From positions 1-46,819 of the forward strand of contig JBBIIL010000015.1 in assembly GCA_037446495.1 (NCBI GenBank): 46,819 nucleotides of DNA. The letters are read 5' to 3'. The translations under genes and the position numbers were made by a program. Positions 41,348-46,819 of the stretch are shown one piece after another. The notes below the pieces were generated by a model. The model saw nothing but the letters and a program-made list of their open reading frames with translations. It searched no databases and was not told where the DNA came from. Within the stretch, counting starts at the first letter, position 1. Each line of letters starts with the position of its first letter. The stretch is from CAIXZV01 sp037446495 (GTDB lineage: Bacteria > Chloroflexota > Limnocylindria > Limnocylindrales > CSP1-4).

Positions 41348-42031
41348 TCAGGCGAACCAGGTGCGCAGCGAGTCGGGGCCGATGAGCGTGAAGCTGCCGG
41401 CCGGCAAACCGAGGATCCGCTCGATCGCCTCGTCGTAGGCGTGGAGGAACCGTTCAACTTCCTCATAGGGCACGCGGCCTTCGAGGCGGTCGATGAGCAG
41501 GCGGCGGATCGCGTCCGTCGAGCCCGCCAAAAGGGCGGTGACGACCACGGCGGCGTGGTCGGCGGACGACGGGTCCATCGTCCCCTCCGCCACGCCCTGT
41601 CGAAGGATTGCCGCCATCAGGGGCCGGAACTCCTCGTACGCGGCCGCCTCGGCGCGGACCCTGGCGAGGTCGTTGCCGGGCTGGTACCAGGAGCGGATGA
41701 GCGGCAGCAGCAGGTCACTGCGAGCGGACTTCCAGCTGCCCGCCGTGGCGAACAGGGTCTGGAGCTTCTCGAGGGCGCTGAGCGACGGGTCCTCGGCGAC
41801 AGGCGTCAGGACGGTCATCCCGATCGCGGTCATGCGCTCGATGACCGCCTCGAGGATCGCCTCCTTTGACCCGAAGTAGTGGTACAGGGCGCCGCGCGAG
41901 CAGCCCAGCTCGTCCTGGACGCTCTGGATGCTCATCGCGTCATAGCCGCGGGCGCGAATCAGCCGCTCCGCGACGTCGAGGATCTCGTCGCGGCGGACGG
42001 CGTGCGCGGTGGCGTTGCGGGTGCGGGCCAT
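41348..42031 (-). CDS. TetR/AcrR-family regulator, first gene of the exporter operon
   Basis: A 227-residue repressor with the TetR helix-turn-helix at about 12-58 (RRDEILDVAERLIRARGYDAMSIQSVQDELGCSRGALYHYFGSKEAIL) and a C-terminal ligand domain. It precedes the ATPase and double permease on the same strand. A perfect palindrome lies directly behind the TATAAT -10 box of its promoter, so autoregulation of the whole operon is likely. ATG 42031 is chosen as the first Met before the conserved domain; longer frames run through the operator. Confidence 0.9.
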   Translation of the reverse strand: MARTRNATAHAVRRDEILDVAERLIRARGYDAMSIQSVQDELGCSRGALYHYFGSKEAILEAVIERMTAIGMTVLTPVAEDPSLSALEKLQTLFATAGSWKSARSDLLLPLIRSWYQPGNDLARVRAEAAAYEEFRPLMAAILRQGVAEGTMDPSSADHAAVVVTALLAGSTDAIRRLLIDRLEGRVPYEEVERFLHAYDEAIERILGLPAGSFTLIGPDSLRTWFA

Positions 42032-42045
42032 GGGGTTGTGAATTC

Positions 42046-42066
42046 TCCGACCGACTGTCGGTCGGA
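42046..42066. promoter_or_regulatory. Perfect palindromic operator of the TetR-exporter operon
   Basis: CCGACCGACtGTCGGTCGG (42047-42065) is a perfect inverted repeat around a single T, and the flanking T/A pair extends it to 21 bp. It starts one base inside the -10 box and covers the predicted transcription start, a classical TetR repression position. Confidence 0.75.
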
Positions 42067-42071
42067 TTATA
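42066..42071 (-). promoter_or_regulatory. -10 box TATAAT of the TetR-exporter operon
   Basis: A consensus TATAAT on the minus strand lies 35 nt from the TetR ATG. No clear -35 box is visible 16-18 bp upstream. The leader contains the operator palindrome. Confidence 0.6.
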
Positions 42072-42086
42072 GGGCGGGCGCGCACG

Positions 42087-42596
42087 TCACGCGCGTGCCG
42101 CCTCCGTCGTGTGGCCGTCCGCGAGGTCGCGGACGAGGATCCGCCACGTGAGCGCGCCGCTTGCCGCTGGGGCGTCGGCGTAGTGCCACTCGCTCCAGGC
42201 GGACCCGCGACCCGCTCACCGTCGGCACCCACGCGGCGTCGCCCGCAGTGTGGGCGATCGCGTTGACGGTCCCAGCTACGAGATCGACGAGCCAGACCGT
42301 GCGCCCTTGCCCGGCATCGCCGCCGTAGCCGACCTCGTCGAAGGCCACGCTGGCGCCGTCGGTCGACATGCGGTGGATCCGCACACCGGACGGCAGGGGG
42401 AGTAGGTGAGCGCCCAGACGAACGCCTGCAGGTCCACGCCGGCGACGGTCGCGTACGTGGCCAGCCGCCCGATGGTGGCGGTCTGGACCGCGACAGGTCC
42501 TGCGGCCCGGTCGGCGAGGAGGCGGGCACCGGCGGCGACCTGACCGCTCACGCGAAGGCCCACGGAGGGGATGCAGCCGTCGGGGCTGGGGACCAA
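42087..42596 (-). pseudogene. Frameshifted remnant of a beta-propeller-like (TolB/PD40-type) protein
   Basis: Coding-like sequence continues through three frames on the minus strand. The first part (from about 42596) reads LVPSPDGCIPSVGLRV...VWALTYSP. A shift at the G5/C5 run 42396-42400 leads to VRIHRMSTDGASVAFDEVGYGG...TVSGSRV. A second shift near 42190-42205 leads to WSEWHYADAPAASGALTWRILVRDLADGHTTEAARA and a TGA at 42087-42089. The SPDG and STDGASVAFDE patterns recall TolB-like propeller blades. The N-terminus is missing or unclear (only a TTG is available). The alternative is sequencing error in an intact gene, at least for the homopolymer shift. Confidence 0.55.
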
Positions 42597-42608
42597 TCTC
42601 GATTGGTC
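42591..42608. repeat. 18-bp inverted repeat GACCAATC-TC-GATTGGTC
   Basis: A perfect inverted repeat with 8-bp arms lies between the propeller remnant and the third TetR gene. It could be the operator of the lost gene or a site for the adjacent TetR protein; no promoter boxes are evident around it. Confidence 0.45.
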
Positions 42609-42695
42609 GATCTGGTCGGGGCGAGGGGATCCGCGCCTCGGGCACTCGGCAGATGCGCGGGCTCGCGGTGTCGATGGGCGGGCGCCAGCGCTATA

Positions 42696-43358
42696 TCAGC
42701 CGACCGGCCGCGCGCATCCCCCGGATAAGATCCCGAACGCCTCGCGCAGCCGTTCCGCAATGCCGAGCGGCTCGGCGCCGGCCGACGCCGCGCCGACGTC
42801 CCGGAGAGTGGCCCGCATAGCCGACGCGGCGGCCCGTGCGATCACCGAGGCGGCGAACGCCAGCTCCGCCTGCGGCCGCTCTGGCGCCACGGCCGTGAAC
42901 CGGTCGAGAAGCACGTCGGCGAGCCGGTCCTCCCAGTCCGCGAAGACGCGAACGAGGCGTCCTGCGACCACTGGGTCGGACGGGTCGATGCCCATCGGCG
43001 AGCTCGGCCCACCGCCGGCAAGCGGCGTCGCCCCGTCGCGTGCGGCGGCTGCGGATCCAACCACGGCGACCATCGACTCGAGGATCGACACCAGCGGCGG
43101 CTCGCCGAGCGGGCGCCCCCGGACGGCGCGCTCCACGGCCGCGAACAGGGCGGCCACATCGAGCACCAGCAGGTCCTCTTTCGAGCGGAAGTAGCGGAAG
43201 AACGTGCGCTGCGAGACGTCCGCGGCGTCGGCGATCTGCTGCACGGTGGTCGCGGCGAACCCCTGGCGGGCGAACAGCTCCCGTGCCGCGCGCTGGAGGT
43301 CCTCGCGGGTCCGCGCTTTGTGCCGCTCTCGGCGGCCGACGGGCTCGATGGCGTCCAT
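42696..43358 (-). CDS. TetR/AcrR-family regulator divergent from the MMPL exporter
   Basis: A 220-residue repressor with the N-terminal DNA-binding domain VGRRERHKARTREDLQRAARELFARQGFAATTVQQIADAADVSQRTFFRYFRSKEDLL (about 7-65) and a C-terminal helical ligand domain. It is divergent from the MMPL gene, with 323 bp of regulatory DNA between them. Its ATG lies 7 nt from TAGAGT, and a cluster of AACTGGCA palindromes begins directly upstream of that box. Self-repression and control of the exporter are likely. Confidence 0.9.
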   Translation of the reverse strand: MDAIEPVGRRERHKARTREDLQRAARELFARQGFAATTVQQIADAADVSQRTFFRYFRSKEDLLVLDVAALFAAVERAVRGRPLGEPPLVSILESMVAVVGSAAAARDGATPLAGGGPSSPMGIDPSDPVVAGRLVRVFADWEDRLADVLLDRFTAVAPERPQAELAFAASVIARAAASAMRATLRDVGAASAGAEPLGIAERLREAFGILSGGCARPVG

Positions 43359-43364
43359 GGGCGG

Positions 43365-43370
43365 ACTCTA
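43365..43370 (-). promoter_or_regulatory. -10 box TAGAGT of a probable leaderless promoter (third TetR gene)
   Basis: TAGAGT on the minus strand is followed by six bases and the ATG at 43358. The operator cluster at 43372-43412 covers the position of its -35 region. Confidence 0.5.
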
Positions 43371-43371
43371 A

Positions 43372-43412
43372 CAGTTAACTGGCAGTTGTAACAACTGGCA
43401 TAGTTGCCAGTT
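43372..43412. promoter_or_regulatory. Cluster of overlapping AACTGGCA palindromes, TetR operator
   Basis: Three inverted repeats follow each other: CAGTTAACTG (43372-43381), CAGTTG-TAA-CAACTG (43383-43397) and AACTGGCA-TAGT-TGCCAGTT (43393-43412). The half-site AACTGGCA also occurs at 43377-43384. The cluster is markedly richer in A and T than its surroundings. Confidence 0.7.
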
Positions 43413-43499
43413 AGCCTCTGGGCAGGCCACGCTCCGCCGGACGTCCCGGTGACCGCGACCCCGTGGCCGGGGGCGCGACCGGGTGGACCCTCCCGACCG

Positions 43500-43565
43500 A
43501 CGACGAGACGATCGGGTCTGGACCTTCTTCCGCTCACGGCGGCCCACGGCGTTGGGCGAAGTCAT
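43500..43565 (-). pseudogene. Vestigial N-terminus of a second TetR gene
   Basis: An ATG at 43565 on the minus strand opens MTSPNAVGRRERKKVQTR, which parallels the VGRRERHKARTR start of the intact TetR protein and is typical of TetR N-termini. After about 18 residues the similarity stops, and the frame runs into unrelated Arg/Ser-rich sequence and a stop at 43368. It is in the same frame as the intact gene. The remnant lies between the two groups of AACTGGCA sites, as if an operator-plus-regulator unit had been duplicated and mostly lost. Confidence 0.4.
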
Positions 43566-43592
43566 GGAAGCACGATCGCGCCGAGTGGCAGC

Positions 43593-43606
43593 ACTGGCAA
43601 CTGGCA
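43593..43606. promoter_or_regulatory. Second pair of AACTGGCA-type half-sites before the MMPL promoter
   Basis: ACTGGCA at 43593-43599 and AACTGGCA at 43599-43606 lie as overlapping direct repeats immediately before the TTGACA box. They repeat the half-site of the main operator cluster about 200 bp away and would allow the TetR protein to act at the exporter promoter too. Confidence 0.5.
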
Positions 43607-43609
43607 TTA

Positions 43610-43638
43610 TTGACACGTTCGTGGTCAGCGGGTACCAT
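43610..43638 (+). promoter_or_regulatory. MMPL promoter TTGACA-17-TACCAT
   Basis: A consensus -35 TTGACA (43610-43615) and TACCAT (43633-43638) are separated by 17 bp. The expected start point near 43645 gives a leader of about 37 nt before the ATG at 43682. Confidence 0.6.
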
Positions 43639-43681
43639 CCCGGAACTCTCACCACCGTCAGGTCCGCGAGGTCCAGCGTCG

Positions 43682-46012
43682 ATGTCCACCCAGTCCCGCG
43701 GAGGTCGTCCCGCCGATCCAGCGGCCGACGGCCCCGCGACCGCACCGGGCCGGTCCATCGGGCGCCTCGAGCGACTGGGCCTCGCGGCCGCCCGCCATCC
43801 GATCGCCGTCATCGCGCTCTGGCTCCTTCTGCTCGCGGGCAGCCTCGTCGGGCGCCAGACGGCCGGCGGCGTCTTCAGCGACAACGTGGATCTGCCCGGC
43901 TCGCAGGCGTCGGCGGGCGCCGACCTCCTCGCGGCACACCAGCCGGCGGCGGGCGGCTACAGCGGTCTCATCGTCTTCCACGTCGAGTCCGGCACGCTCG
44001 CGGACCACCGGGCCTCCATGGGCCAGGCGCTGACCGCCATCGGGGGGCTGCCGCACGTCCTGTCGACGTCGGATCCGCTGGCACCCGGCTCGCCGGCGCT
44101 GTCGGCCGACGGCCGCACCGCCTACTCGACCATCCACCTCGACGTCGAGCCCAAGACGCTCGGCCCGGCGTGGCTCGCGAGCCTGGACGCCGCGACCGCC
44201 CCGGCCCGGACGGATGGCGCGCAGGTGGAGTACGGCGCGGGCCTCGACCAGCTCACCCGGCCGGCGCCGTCGGAAGCCCGCTCGGAGGTCCTCGGCTTCG
44301 CCGTGGCCGTGCTCGTCCTGCTGGTGACGTTCGGCAGCCTCCTGGGTGCCGCGCTGCCGCTGCTCACGGCCGTGGTCAGCGTGGTCGTCGGCCTCAGCAT
44401 CCTCACCATCGTCGCCGGGGTCATCACGTTCGGCACCGCGGCGCCGACGCTGGCGGTGATGATCGGGCTGGGCGTCGGCATCGACTACGCGCTCTTCCTC
44501 ACGACCCGGTTCCGGCAGGCGATCATGGACGGGGTGGACCCGGTCGTCGCCGCGGGGCGGACGGTCGCCACGAGCGGACGCTCCGTCGTCGTCGCGGCGG
44601 TCACCGTCTCGGTGGCGTTGCTCGGCCTGTACGCGTCGGGCATCTCCTTCATCGGCCACCTGGGCCTCGCCGCGGTCTTCACCGTCGTGGTCGCGGCTCT
44701 CGGGGCGGTCACGCTCGTGCCTGCCGGCCTCGCGCTCGCCGGGCGGCGCATCGACCGCTTCCACGTGCGACGGCCGGTCGCGGAGACGACGGCGTCGGGA
44801 TCGGGCGGCTGGGAGCGCTACGCGCGCCTCGTCTCCCGCCGGCCCTGGCAGTTCCTCACCGGCGGTGTCCTCGTGCTCGTGATCCTGATGATCCCGCTCC
44901 TCTCGATCCAGCTCGGCCACGTGGACGACAGTGCCGACCCCTCGGGCTTCACCGACCGACGGGCGTACGACCTCATCGCGATGGCGTTCGGGCCCGGCGC
45001 CAACGGGCCGTTCACGGTCGTCATCGACGCGAGCCGTGCGACGGTCCCGGCAATCACCCTGGCGACCACCGTGCGGAAGGACCTGGCCGCCACGGCGGGC
45101 GTGGCCCGCGTCTCGCCGCTCGAGCCGTCGCCGGACGGCGCCCTGCTCGTGGGCTCGGTGGTGCCCGCCACCTCGCCGCAGGACGCGGCGACCGCGACGC
45201 TGTACCGCACGTTGGTCGACACGACGCTCCCCGCCGCGCTCTCGGGCACCGGCGCCTCGGGCTACGTCACGGGGAACACCGCGGCCCTCATCGAGTTCCG
45301 CGACACCCTCGTGAGCGGGCTGCCGCTCGTCGTCGCGGTCGTCGTGGGCACCGCGTTCCTGCTGCTGATGGTCGCCTTCCGGAGCGTGCTCGTCGCGCTG
45401 AAGGCGGCTGCGCTGAACCTGCTGTCGATCGGTGCGTCCGTCGGCTTCGTCGTGGCGGTCTTCCAGTGGGGCTGGGGGCGCAGCCTGCTCGGGTTGCCGG
45501 AGAACGTGCCGATCGAGTCCTATGTCCCGATGATGATGTTCGCGATCGTCTTCGGGCTGTCGATGGACTACGAGGTCTTCCTGCTCTCCCGGATCCGAGA
45601 GGCCTGGGACTCGACGCACGACAACACCGGGTCCGTGGCGGCCGGCCTCTCCTCCACCGCGCGCGTCATCACGGCCGCAGCCCTCATCATGGCGAGCGTG
45701 TTCATCGCGTTCGTGACGTCCGACCAGGTCGTCATCAAGATGCTCGCGGTGGGCCTCGCGGCGAGCGTCCTCATCGACGCGACGGTCGTGCGCATGGTCC
45801 TCGTCCCCGCCACCATGACGCTGCTCGGCGACGCGAACTGGTGGCTGCCGCGCTGGCTCGACCGGGTCCTGCCGCACATCGACATCGAGGGCGGCGCCGG
45901 AGGCGTCGGCGACGCGCCTGCGGCGCCGGCAGGCCGACCGGCGGATGAGCCTCTGCCGGCCGCCGCCGGGGCAGCGCCCGGGCACACGCCTGAAGCGGGG
46001 CCGGCGTCATGA
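43682..46012 (+). CDS. MMPL-family RND exporter
   Basis: A 776-residue inner-membrane exporter with the RND layout: one helix, a large loop, five helices, and the same again. The proton-relay Asp-Tyr pairs of the MmpL group are visible in both halves: D268-Y in GLGVGIDYALFLTTRFRQ and D629-Y in FGLSMDYEVFLLSRIREAW. The C-terminal 40 residues are Pro/Ala-rich. Related proteins export lipids, siderophores or drugs; the substrate is unknown. ATG 43682 is preferred, with GAGG about 10 nt upstream and the promoter before it; longer in-frame starts would lie upstream of the promoter. The stop overlaps the next gene as ATGA. Confidence 0.92.
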   Translation: MSTQSRGGRPADPAADGPATAPGRSIGRLERLGLAAARHPIAVIALWLLLLAGSLVGRQTAGGVFSDNVDLPGSQASAGADLLAAHQPAAGGYSGLIVFHVESGTLADHRASMGQALTAIGGLPHVLSTSDPLAPGSPALSADGRTAYSTIHLDVEPKTLGPAWLASLDAATAPARTDGAQVEYGAGLDQLTRPAPSEARSEVLGFAVAVLVLLVTFGSLLGAALPLLTAVVSVVVGLSILTIVAGVITFGTAAPTLAVMIGLGVGIDYALFLTTRFRQAIMDGVDPVVAAGRTVATSGRSVVVAAVTVSVALLGLYASGISFIGHLGLAAVFTVVVAALGAVTLVPAGLALAGRRIDRFHVRRPVAETTASGSGGWERYARLVSRRPWQFLTGGVLVLVILMIPLLSIQLGHVDDSADPSGFTDRRAYDLIAMAFGPGANGPFTVVIDASRATVPAITLATTVRKDLAATAGVARVSPLEPSPDGALLVGSVVPATSPQDAATATLYRTLVDTTLPAALSGTGASGYVTGNTAALIEFRDTLVSGLPLVVAVVVGTAFLLLMVAFRSVLVALKAAALNLLSIGASVGFVVAVFQWGWGRSLLGLPENVPIESYVPMMMFAIVFGLSMDYEVFLLSRIREAWDSTHDNTGSVAAGLSSTARVITAAALIMASVFIAFVTSDQVVIKMLAVGLAASVLIDATVVRMVLVPATMTLLGDANWWLPRWLDRVLPHIDIEGGAGGVGDAPAAPAGRPADEPLPAAAGAAPGHTPEAGPAS

Positions 46013-46467
46013 CGCGGCCGGATCCGTGGCTCCTCCTGCCGCGCGATGCAGCCCGGTACCGCGGTCCCCGGGCCGCCGTCTGGTTCCTCGTCCTCTACAC
46101 GGTCGTGGCGACGGCGCGCAGCCTGGTCCACATCCTGGCGCCTGACAGCGGCGCCGGCACGATCGCCGGCATGGACACGGCGGTCGCCGGCGGTGCGAAC
46201 ATCGTCGCCCTGCTCGCCCAGTGGGGCGGTGCGCAGCTCGGGATGGCGCTGGCGGCGTGGATCGTCCTCTGGCGCTATCGCGGCCTGGTGCCGCTCATGA
46301 TCGGGGCGGCCATGCTCGACAACGTGCTGCGGATCCTCATCGGCCTGGAGAAGCCCCTCGTCACGGCGGGCACGCCGCCGGGAGCCCTGAGCTGGGTGGT
46401 CGCCCCGCTCTGCGCGGTCTTCCTCGTGATCGCGCTCATCCCCCGGAGTGACGCCCGCGAGCCGTGA
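46009..46467 (+). CDS. Membrane protein coupled to the MMPL exporter
   Basis: A 152-residue protein with about four hydrophobic segments (AVWFLVLYTVVATARSLVHIL, NIVALLAQWGGAQLGMALAAWIVLW, VPLMIGAAMLDNVLRILIGL, LSWVVAPLCAVFLVIALI). I do not recognise the family. Its ATG overlaps the MMPL stop by 4 bp, so the two are translated together, and it may be an accessory subunit or an unrelated cargo-processing protein. No signal peptide or catalytic motif is evident. Confidence 0.75.
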   Translation: MTRPDPWLLLPRDAARYRGPRAAVWFLVLYTVVATARSLVHILAPDSGAGTIAGMDTAVAGGANIVALLAQWGGAQLGMALAAWIVLWRYRGLVPLMIGAAMLDNVLRILIGLEKPLVTAGTPPGALSWVVAPLCAVFLVIALIPRSDAREP

Positions 46468-46819
46468 CCGACCGGGTCGAGCGGGATCCGCGCGGATCGG
46501 ATCGGCCCGATGCCTCTTGTCTGCCCGCCAGGCGACGCCCATCATCCGGGCCTGACGGACACCGCCCTCGCCCACGGCTTCGCGGAAGTCATTTGGATAT
46601 GGTCGGCGCGAGAGGTCTCAAGCCTCCGGGGACGACCTCATTGCCTCCCGTTCGATGTGGCAGATGGCTCACATCGCACCGGGAGGCTCTCATTGCACAT
46701 CGTGGTGCCTTGGTGGGCTAGAGCCGACAGCTTACGGGTGAACGTTCGCAGCATCGTGGCAAGGCGCGTCTCACGATCCTTGCGGGCGGCTGGCTGACAC
46801 GATGCAGCCCAGCTCTACT
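46468..46819. other. 352-bp terminal stretch without a recognisable gene
   Basis: The GC content visibly drops in this segment. Short open frames occur on both strands (for example plus 46510-46797, and a minus-strand frame open to the window edge that ends in TGA near 46639), but none resembles a known protein or has a convincing start. A strong nested stem-loop at 46643-46687 is its only clear structure. Confidence 0.5.
46643..46687. other. Nested stem-loop, possible structured RNA or terminator
   Basis: An outer perfect 8-bp stem GCCTCCCG/CGGGAGGC encloses a small internal loop and an inner perfect 7-bp stem CGATGTG/CACATCG with a 10-nt loop. A second CACATCG at 46696-46702 could pair alternatively, and CTCATTGC is repeated on both sides (46637 and 46689). 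It has no U-tract on either strand. Confidence 0.45.

Noticed and set aside
43658..45985. Open frame of about 775 codons antisense to the MMPL gene
   Set aside because: The plus-strand frame has RND motifs and membrane helices. The antisense product is a low-complexity Arg/Asp/Gln-rich sequence.
33499..46012. Efflux block as a mobile resistance island
   Set aside because: No integrase, transposase, terminal repeats or tRNA junction was seen, and base composition matches the rest of the window.
46464..46797. Two overlapping small plus-strand frames after the last gene
   Set aside because: No ribosome-binding site, no family resemblance, and irregular codon use. They overlap each other and the stem-loop.
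1..46819. CRISPR arrays, rRNA and tRNA genes
   Set aside because: I looked for spaced repeats, tRNA-like cloverleaf elements with the TTC-arm, and conserved rRNA segments, and found none.

Overview
The window is very GC-rich DNA (about 70 % by eye) from a free-living bacterium. Stand-alone cofC/cofD/cofE genes for coenzyme F420, an F420-dependent glucose-6-phosphate dehydrogenase, other probable F420-dependent enzymes, many GTG starts and a frequent TANNNT-N6-start promoter pattern fit a Chloroflexota lineage (Limnocylindria- or Thermomicrobia-like). An actinobacterium is the main alternative. This placement is inference; there is no rRNA or other phylogenetic marker here. I see no phage, insertion sequence, CRISPR array, tRNA or rRNA. 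The window is core metabolism plus a transport and efflux block.

Layout. 1-4.6 kb: a G-rich 11-bp tandem repeat, an OmpR/KdpE-type response regulator, nicotinamidase, an SRPBCC protein, a stand-alone 5'-3' exonuclease, an inositol-monophosphatase-family enzyme on the minus strand, and a small membrane protein. 4.65-8.5 kb: an F420 block (PPOX-family protein, cofD, cofC, cofE, LLM-family oxidoreductase). 8.5-11.8 kb: thioredoxin reductase behind a CsoR/CstR-like operator palindrome, then an ABC exporter. 11.9-20.65 kb: an uncharacterised gene, then argC-argJ-argB-argR-argG, a GAF histidine kinase with its own leaderless promoter, and argH convergent on the minus strand. A double ARG box covers the argC promoter, and argR lies in the operon it should control. 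20.8-32.8 kb: a galactoside-utilisation locus made of galT and a DeoR-family repressor, divergent from a solute-binding lipoprotein, two permeases, a GH2 beta-galactosidase and a GH36 alpha-galactosidase, with galK converging from the far side. 32.9-46.5 kb: an efflux block with two ABC-2 exporter operons, each containing its own TetR gene, and an MMPL exporter divergent from a third TetR gene. Between them lie an MFS transporter, fgd and a DMT transporter. A broken beta-propeller-like gene and a vestigial TetR N-terminus also lie here. The last 350 bp contain no recognisable gene but hold a strong nested stem-loop.

How the parts work together. Arginine is made from glutamate through ArgJ (the recycling pathway), ArgB, ArgC, ArgG and ArgH under ArgR; argD and argF are not in the window. 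Alpha- and beta-galactosides are bound and imported by a CUT1-type ABC transporter whose ATPase is not encoded here. They are split by the two glycosidases, and galactose enters the Leloir pathway through GalK and GalT; galE is not here. F420 made by CofC/CofD/CofE is likely reduced by Fgd with glucose-6-phosphate and used by the LLM and PPOX proteins.

The most interesting regulatory signals are these: ten genes, or candidate genes, with a TANNNT -10 box exactly 7 or 8 nt upstream of the start codon; a 22-codon leaderless mini-ORF with regularly spaced Arg-Pro pairs, whose stop overlaps the argC start; the palindrome in front of trxB; and the palindromic candidate operators of the three TetR-regulated exporters.
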